A DNA stretch of 11,850 nucleotides from Pseudomonadota bacterium (GTDB lineage Bacteria > Pseudomonadota > Alphaproteobacteria > Caulobacterales > Caulobacteraceae), in the NCBI GenBank assembly GCA_023445955.1, contig JAEXJH010000003.1, forward strand, positions 1 to 11,850, read 5' to 3'. This document shows, piece after piece, positions 7,300 to 11,850 of this stretch (position 1 is its first letter; each line of letters starts with the position of its first letter). A program made the translations under genes and the position numbers. Under the pieces are notes generated by a model. It was not told the origin of the DNA, searched no databases, and saw only the letters and a program-made list of their open reading frames with translations.

Positions 7300-8498
7300 C
7301 GACCGGCATCGGCGGATCTTCCGCAGAGCAGGAGTTGGCCGGCCTCGCGCCGCCGCCCGGCCGACCAGCGCCCATCGATATCGCCGAGCGCCGGACCCGC
7401 GTGGCCAAGGCGCGGGACCTGACGCGAGCGCTTGACGCCCAGGCGCTGCTGATCGGCGCCGGCGCCAGCCTGCGCTACTTCGCCGGCGTGACCTGGGGCG
7501 CGACCGAGCGCTTGGTCGCCATGCTGCTACCCGTCGAGGGCGAGCCGATCATGATCTGCCCGGCCTTCGAGCTGGGCTCGCTGCAGGCCAGCCTGGGCCT
7601 CGAAGCCGAGATCCGTCTCTGGCAGGAAGATGAACCGCCGGGCGCCCTGGTCGCCGATATGCTGAAGTCGCTGGGCGTCACGACCTTGGCCTTCGACCCG
7701 GCGCTGTCGTTCCAGGCGTTCGACGACGTCCGCCGGGCCGCACCGAACCTGACCATCGTCAACGCCGCGCCGGTCGTCGACGGTTGTCGCGGGATCAAGT
7801 CGCCGGCCGAGCTGGCTTTGCTGCAATACGCCAAGAGCCTGACCCTGGAGGTTCATCGCCGCGCCGCCCGCATCTTGCGGCCCGGGATCACCACGGGCGA
7901 GATGAAGCGCTTCATCGACCTGGCCCATCGCGCTTGCGGAGCCGACAACGGGTCGACCTTCTGCGCGGTGCAGTTCGGCGTCGCCAGCGCCTATCCGCAC
8001 GGCGTGCCCGGCGAGCAAAGGCTGGCCGAAGGCGATCTCGTCCTGATCGACACCGGCTGCCAGATCGACGGCTACCACTCCGACATCACCCGCACCTACG
8101 TCTTCGGAACGCCCAGCGCCGAGCATCGCCGGATCTGGGCGATCGAGCACGAGGCCCAGGCGGCGGCTTTCGCGGCGGTTAAGCCCGGCGTGCCCTGCGA
8201 GGTCATCGACCAAGTGGCCCGCGAGGTGCTGCAGCGCCATGGCCTGGGTCCCGACTACGCCTTGCCGGGCCTGCCGCATCGCACCGGCCACGGCATCGGC
8301 CTGTCGATCCATGAAGGCCCGTACCTGGTGCGCGGCGACACGACCCCGCTGGCGGTCGGCATGTGCTTTTCCAACGAGCCGATGATCGTGCTGCCCGACC
8401 AGTTCGGCGTCCGGCTCGAAGACCACTTCCATGTCACGCCGGACGGCGCGGCCTGGTTCACCAAGCCTTCGGCCGCGATCGATCGGCCGTTTTCCTAA
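7296..8498 (+). CDS. M24 family Xaa-Pro peptidase (prolidase/aminopeptidase P-like)
   Basis: 400 residues with two domains: creatinase-like N-terminal domain (~35-165) and pita-bread M24 domain (~172-390). All five metal ligands are visible: Asp252 (LIDTG), Asp263 (HSDITRTY), His332 (GHGIG), Glu361 (SNEP) and Glu375 (RLEDH), plus conserved His235 and His339. It should be a dinuclear-metal cytoplasmic enzyme that cuts the bond before proline, or releases proline/hydroxyproline from Xaa-Pro dipeptides. It lacks a signal peptide. The first ~28 residues are a low-complexity Gly/Ala/Pro stretch absent from typical relatives; the ATG at 7296 is kept because it overlaps the preceding stop (ATGA). 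Creatinase-type members share this fold, so the exact substrate is inferred from the hydroxyproline genes around it: it would free the imino acid from imported peptides. Confidence 0.9.
   Translation: MTTGIGGSSAEQELAGLAPPPGRPAPIDIAERRTRVAKARDLTRALDAQALLIGAGASLRYFAGVTWGATERLVAMLLPVEGEPIMICPAFELGSLQASLGLEAEIRLWQEDEPPGALVADMLKSLGVTTLAFDPALSFQAFDDVRRAAPNLTIVNAAPVVDGCRGIKSPAELALLQYAKSLTLEVHRRAARILRPGITTGEMKRFIDLAHRACGADNGSTFCAVQFGVASAYPHGVPGEQRLAEGDLVLIDTGCQIDGYHSDITRTYVFGTPSAEHRRIWAIEHEAQAAAFAAVKPGVPCEVIDQVAREVLQRHGLGPDYALPGLPHRTGHGIGLSIHEGPYLVRGDTTPLAVGMCFSNEPMIVLPDQFGVRLEDHFHVTPDGAAWFTKPSAAIDRPFS
8470..8493 (+). terminator. Terminator-like hairpin across the end of the peptidase gene
   Basis: CGGCCG (8470-8475) and CGGCCG (8484-8489) can pair as a 6-bp all-GC stem around an 8-base loop, followed immediately by TTTT (8490-8493) and then the stop codon of the peptidase gene. 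It has the form of a short intrinsic terminator but lies inside coding sequence and its T-run is only four bases. It could attenuate transcription into the permease. A chance structure in GC-rich coding DNA is a real alternative. Confidence 0.25.
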
Positions 8499-8548
8499 AG
8501 CGCGAACCGGCGGGGGCCGGGACAACACCACGAGGGGACTTGGAAATC
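8499..8548 (+). other. Peptidase-permease intercistronic region with small hairpin
   Basis: The 50-base gap contains CCGGC-GGGG-GCCGG at 8507-8520, a 5-bp GC stem with a 4-base loop and no T-run. It is better placed to shape mRNA stability or ribosome loading than to stop transcription. GAGGGG at 8532-8537 is the likely Shine-Dalgarno sequence for the permease. Confidence 0.35.
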
Positions 8549-9970
8549 ATGACGTTCTGGACGCGCCGCAAGGCGCTGGATGCGGTGCTCCGGGTCGAGG
8601 AAGACCGCCGCCTGAAACCGACCTTGAGTTGGCCGCACCTGATCGCCCTGGGCATCGGCGCGATCATCGGCACCGGCATCTACACCCTGACCGGCATCGG
8701 CGCCGAGCGGGCCGGTCCCGCCGTGATCCTGGCCTTCGCGGCCTGCGGCGTGCTGTGCGTCTTCGCCGCCCTGACCTATGCCGAGATGGCGACCTTGGTC
8801 CCGGCGGCGGGCAGCGCCTACACCTATGCCTACGCCGTGCTGGGCGAGGGGCTGGCCTGGATCGTCGGCTGGAGCCTGGTGCTGGAATACTCCGTGACCT
8901 GCAGCGCCGTAGCGGTGGGCTGGTCGGGCTACATGGTCGGCTTGCTCAAGAGCGCGGGCATCACGTTGCCGGCGGCCCTGCTGGCCGGACCGCACAGCGG
9001 CGGCATCGTCAACCTGCCGGCCGTGCTGATCGTATTCGCGGTGACGGCCCTGCTGATCCGCGGCGCCAAGGAGAGCGCCGTGGTCAACATCGCGCTCGTG
9101 GCGATCAAGATCCTGGCCCTGGCCGTGTTCGTGCTGCTGACCATCACGGTGCTGAAGCCCGAGAACTTCACGCCGTTCATGCCGTACGGCTTCGCCTCGG
9201 AGACCGTGAACGGCCACACGCGCGGGGTCATGGCGGCCGCCGCCATCGTGTTCTTCGCCTTCTTCGGCTTCGACGCGGTCTCGACCTCGGCCGAGGAGGT
9301 CAAGAACCCCAAGCGCGACCTGACCATCGGCATCGTCGGCTCGATGATCGTCAGCACCTTGATCTACATGCTGGTCGCCACTTGCGCGGTCGGCGCCTGG
9401 CCGTTCGGCGACTTCGCCCGCAGCGGCGAGCCGCTGGCGTTTATCCTGCGCAGCTTGGGTCATCCGGCGGCGGCCGTTGCGATCGCGGCGGCGGCGGTGA
9501 TCGCCCTGCCCAGCGTCATCCTGGTGATGATGTTCGGCCAGACGCGGGTGTTCTTCGTGATGTCGCGCGACGGCCTGCTGCCGCACGGCCTGAGCCGCCT
9601 GCACGAGCGTCGCGGCACGCCGGTGAAGCTGACCCTGATCGTCGGCGCCTTCGTGGCGGTGGTCGCGGGCCTCTTCCGGCTGGATGAGATCGCCGAGCTG
9701 TCGAACGCCGGCACGCTGTTGGCCTTCATCTGCGTGGCCGTCTGCGTCATGGTGCTGCGGGTGACCAAGCCGGACCTGCCGCGCCTGTTCCGCTGTCCGG
9801 CGGTGTGGGTTGTCGGGCCGTTGGCGGTGGTCGGCTGCCTCTACTTCATGATCAGCCTGCCGCCGGCGACCCTGGGTCGCTTCCTGGCCTGGAACGTGGT
9901 CGGGCTCGTCGTCTACCTGCTGTACGGTCGTCGCAAGAGCTTCCTCAACGCGCCTTCGACCGCGGCGTAG
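8549..9970 (+). CDS. APC-superfamily amino-acid permease (CAT/YfnA-like)
   Basis: 473 residues from the ATG at 8549, which follows GAGGGG by 11 bases; a longer in-frame start at 8363 would overlap the peptidase gene and is rejected. About 12 hydrophobic segments are readable. The first holds the unwound-helix motif GIGAIIGTGIYTLTG (35-49) that binds substrate amino and carboxyl groups in APC transporters. TYAEMATLVPAAGSAYTYAY (76-95) and the loop motif EEVKNPKRD (249-257) are typical of the cationic-amino-acid-transporter/YfnA branch. It sits in the inner membrane and probably imports an amino acid by proton coupling. Its position as third gene of the unit suggests hydroxyproline, proline or an amino acid released by the peptidases, but sequence alone does not set the substrate; known hydroxyproline importers are mostly of other families. 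It ends 16 bases from the convergent AcvB gene. Confidence 0.9.
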   Translation: MTFWTRRKALDAVLRVEEDRRLKPTLSWPHLIALGIGAIIGTGIYTLTGIGAERAGPAVILAFAACGVLCVFAALTYAEMATLVPAAGSAYTYAYAVLGEGLAWIVGWSLVLEYSVTCSAVAVGWSGYMVGLLKSAGITLPAALLAGPHSGGIVNLPAVLIVFAVTALLIRGAKESAVVNIALVAIKILALAVFVLLTITVLKPENFTPFMPYGFASETVNGHTRGVMAAAAIVFFAFFGFDAVSTSAEEVKNPKRDLTIGIVGSMIVSTLIYMLVATCAVGAWPFGDFARSGEPLAFILRSLGHPAAAVAIAAAAVIALPSVILVMMFGQTRVFFVMSRDGLLPHGLSRLHERRGTPVKLTLIVGAFVAVVAGLFRLDEIAELSNAGTLLAFICVAVCVMVLRVTKPDLPRLFRCPAVWVVGPLAVVGCLYFMISLPPATLGRFLAWNVVGLVVYLLYGRRKSFLNAPSTAA

Positions 9971-9986
9971 TGTTCGAGGCGGTGCC

Positions 9987-11417
9987 TTACAGCCCCGCCG
10001 CCTGGACCAGGGCGCGGCCGACCGCGTCGTAGTCGCCGTTGAAGTGGTGGTCGCCCGGCAGGGCGATCTTGCGGACCTGGACCGGGAAGACCGGGCAGGC
10101 GTCGTCATGCTCCTGCTGGCCGTAGATGCAGACGACGGGCGTGCCCTTCAGCGCGGTCAGGACCGGGGCGATCTGGTAGCTGTCCTTGCTGCTGGCGTTC
10201 AGCCAGTCGCCGGGATGGAATTCCAGTTCGCCGGTGGAGTCGGTTCCCAGCAAGGTCACGACCCGCACCTGGTCGCGGATGTCGGCCGGCAGGTGCTGGA
10301 CGATGATCGGCAGGGCGTCGGCGCCGAAGGAGTAGCCGGCCAGGATGACCCGCTTCTTGCCCCAGGCGGCCTGGTAGTGACGGATCACGGCGGTCAGGTC
10401 GTCGGCGGCCTGCTGTGGCGTGCGCTTGGTCCAGAAGTAGCGCAGCGAGTCGTAGCCGACCACCGGCACGCCCGCCTTGACGAAGCCTTGGGCCAGACCC
10501 CGGTCGATGCCGGCCCAGCCGCCATCGCCGGAATAGAACACCGCCAGAGTGTCGCCGCCGGGCGCGGCGGGAACCTCGACCAGTGGCAGGCCGGCCAGTT
10601 GAGCGGCCGCGACGCGCGGCGCAGCGGCGATCGGAGCGACGGTCGCCAGCGCCTGGCCGACCTGTGGCGCCAGGGCGGCGTCGGCGACCAAGGGCTGCAC
10701 GCGGGCGCTGGGGATTTTGCCGAAGAAGTCGTGGGCGCCGTCGATGGCCTGCAGGCTGACGAAGGGCACGCTCAGCTTGGCCGCGGGCTGGTAGGTGAAG
10801 GCCCCCGCCGCGCCGGTATGAAGCAGGCCGCCATCGCCGGCCAGCAGCGGATGGGGCGTGGCCAGGGCCGGGGTGAAGTCCAGCGCTACGCCGCCCTGGA
10901 AGATGCCGGCCGGGGACTGGGCCAGCGTGCCATAGGCCAGGGCGCCGCCGGCTCCACGGCCGACCAGGACCGGCTTGTGATAGCCGCTGAACTTCAAGGC
11001 CTTCTGCGCGGCCTGGGCCAGTTCGGAGAAGTCGCCGGCCGGATAGAGCCCGTGATTGCCGGCCTCGCGCTGGGCGGCGGCCAGGAAGCGGGGCAGGTCG
11101 ACGCCGACGACGGTGGCGTCAGACGCGGTCAGCTGCCGGGCCAGGTCGGTCATCACCGGCGTCCAGCCGGTCTTGTCCGAAATCAGGATCACGAAGCGAC
11201 CCGGCTCGGTCCCGCGACGATAGATCGTCGTCGCGCCGACGGAGCCGTAGTGGAATGGCGTCTCGGTCATGGGGGCGTTGGTCATGGGGGTCACCGCGGG
11301 CGTGGGGACAGGCGCCGCATCGGCCGGAGAACCCAGTCCGCCGCGCGTGACCATCAGGCCTCCGGTCAGCAGGACCAGGGCGGTGGTGGTGGTCAGCAGG
11401 ATCTTGCGGACGGACAT
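9987..11417 (-). CDS. acvB: AcvB/VirJ-family periplasmic serine hydrolase (probable lysyl-phosphatidylglycerol hydrolase)
   Basis: 476 residues. An N-terminal signal or anchor segment (residues 7-22) is followed by a Pro/Ala-rich linker (~30-55). Two related alpha/beta-hydrolase-like domains follow. Domain 1 (~57-235) starts FVILISDKTGW; domain 2 (~284-476) starts LAVFYSGDGGW, and both continue to a V.GVD/VVGYD strand with RFL/RYF. Domain 2 has the nucleophile elbow GYSFGAD with Ser363, a likely Asp439 (EHDDAC) and His457/458 (GDHHFNGD). Domain 1 has GRGAG (153-157) where the elbow should be and so lacks the serine. Agrobacterium AcvB and Rhizobium AtvA of this family degrade lysyl-phosphatidylglycerol made by LpiA, and the lpiA gene precedes this one here by 69 bases, supporting the same role. 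The start at 11417 follows GAGGGAG. It is convergent with the permease gene and unrelated to the hydroxyproline genes. Confidence 0.88.
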   Translation of the reverse strand: MSVRKILLTTTTALVLLTGGLMVTRGGLGSPADAAPVPTPAVTPMTNAPMTETPFHYGSVGATTIYRRGTEPGRFVILISDKTGWTPVMTDLARQLTASDATVVGVDLPRFLAAAQREAGNHGLYPAGDFSELAQAAQKALKFSGYHKPVLVGRGAGGALAYGTLAQSPAGIFQGGVALDFTPALATPHPLLAGDGGLLHTGAAGAFTYQPAAKLSVPFVSLQAIDGAHDFFGKIPSARVQPLVADAALAPQVGQALATVAPIAAAPRVAAAQLAGLPLVEVPAAPGGDTLAVFYSGDGGWAGIDRGLAQGFVKAGVPVVGYDSLRYFWTKRTPQQAADDLTAVIRHYQAAWGKKRVILAGYSFGADALPIIVQHLPADIRDQVRVVTLLGTDSTGELEFHPGDWLNASSKDSYQIAPVLTALKGTPVVCIYGQQEHDDACPVFPVQVRKIALPGDHHFNGDYDAVGRALVQAAGL

Positions 11418-11486
11418 GGGAGGCTCCCTCGGCTTGGCGTCGAGGGTGTTCTCTCAAGCCGGCCTCTCGCCAGCCTGCCGCCCAGC
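11418..11486 (-). other. lpiA-acvB intercistronic region
   Basis: 69 bases between the synthase stop and the AcvB start. The Shine-Dalgarno GAGGGAG is followed directly by CCTCCC and then ATG, so GGGA and TCCC (or GAGG and CCTC) could pair in a small hairpin over the ribosome site (11418-11430). No T-run or clear promoter was seen, so co-transcription with the upstream gene is the simplest reading. Confidence 0.4.
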
Positions 11487-11850
11487 TTACGAATTTGTGA
11501 GGTTGGGCGGCTCGCGGCCGATCAGGCGCGTCGCGTCGATCAGGGCGGCGGCCAGGCCCGACGGCGGGGCGGCCAGGTAGCGGGGCGTCCAGACCGGATC
11601 GAACTTGTTCTTGAACGCTCTCAGGCCCTCGAAGCCGTAATAGGCCCCGCCGCGCCGGGCGATCTGCCGGCCGACCTTGTGCCAGAAGGGGGCCAGGCGG
11701 TGGTCGGCCAGGCCCGATAGCGGGGCCATGCCGAGGTTGAACCATGCAAAGCCCTGCGCCTTGGCCCATAACAGCAGCTCGACGAACAGGAAGTCCATGG
11801 TCCCGCGCGGGGCGTCGTCGGTGTGACGCATCAGGTCGACCGAGGCCTCG
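11487..11850 (-). CDS. lpiA: LpiA/MprF-type lysyl-phosphatidylglycerol synthase, C-terminal end only
   Basis: Only the last 121 residues are in the window; the frame is open to the right edge. The visible part begins EASVDLMRHTDDAPRGTMDF and belongs to the C-terminal GNAT-like (DUF2156) transferase domain. Family motifs are the MDFLFVEL segment, FNLGMAPLSGL, LAPFWHKVG, YYGFEGLRAFKNKFDPVW and PRYLA. The whole protein should have an N-terminal multi-spanning membrane domain and transfer lysine from Lys-tRNA to phosphatidylglycerol on the inner membrane, with a role in acid and cationic-peptide tolerance. An ATG at 11831 is internal, not the start. The pairing with acvB downstream is the same order as lpiA-atvA/acvB in rhizobia and agrobacteria. 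Confidence 0.92.
   Translation of the reverse strand, partial: EASVDLMRHTDDAPRGTMDFLFVELLLWAKAQGFAWFNLGMAPLSGLADHRLAPFWHKVGRQIARRGGAYYGFEGLRAFKNKFDPVWTPRYLAAPPSGLAAALIDATRLIGREPPNLTNS

Noticed and set aside
8363..8548. Earlier start for the permease at 8363
   Set aside because: It lies wholly in the peptidase gene; the ATG at 8549 gives normal permease length and has GAGGGG upstream.
8495..10108. 537-codon open frame on the minus strand
   Set aside because: Shadow of the permease gene: composition is Arg/Gln/His/Asp-rich with no hydrophobic core or motif.
10044..11720. 558-codon open frame on the plus strand
   Set aside because: Shadow of the AcvB gene and of the end of the lpiA gene; long opposite-strand frames are expected at this GC content.

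Overview
The window is GC-rich and tightly packed, with strong codon bias and short intergenic gaps. The gene set suggests an alphaproteobacterium, most likely of the Caulobacter/Caulobacterales type: a hydroxyproline cluster with a GntR/FCD regulator, large exported S9 peptidases, and an lpiA(mprF)-acvB membrane-lipid pair. The taxonomic call is inferred from gene content and composition; no rRNA or other marker gene is present.

Layout. Positions 1-1992 (minus) hold most of an exported S9 (DPP IV-like) peptidase that runs off the left edge. It is transcribed divergently from 2078-3301 (plus), a secreted protein of unknown function made of two tandem copies of one ~169-residue unit. Positions 3308-5973 (minus) carry three genes, transcribed in the order Pyr4H2C deaminase (DapA family), 4-hydroxyproline epimerase, GntR/FCD regulator. 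Divergent from these, 6049-9970 (plus) carry an FAD-dependent D-amino-acid (D-hydroxyproline) dehydrogenase, an M24 Xaa-Pro peptidase and an APC-family amino-acid permease. Positions 9987-11850 (minus) carry a second, unrelated unit: an AcvB/VirJ-family periplasmic hydrolase preceded by the C-terminal end of an LpiA/MprF lysyl-phosphatidylglycerol synthase that enters from the right edge.

How it fits together. The central genes give the steps trans-4-hydroxy-L-proline -> cis-4-hydroxy-D-proline -> pyrroline-4-hydroxy-2-carboxylate -> alpha-ketoglutarate semialdehyde. The last enzyme, the semialdehyde dehydrogenase, is not in the window. The S9 and M24 peptidases look like suppliers of proline- or hydroxyproline-rich peptide fragments, and the permease may be an importer. 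The most useful regulatory observation is that both divergent promoter regions (1993-2077 and 5974-6048) carry the same 10-mer, ACCGTATACG, in opposite orientation around a perfect CGTATACG palindrome. This suggests that the local GntR regulator controls all four transcription units, tying the secreted peptidase and the duplicated unknown protein to hydroxyproline use. That link is inference from shared sequence.

No tRNA, rRNA, CRISPR array, insertion sequence or attachment site was seen. No gene-free stretch exceeds about 115 bases.
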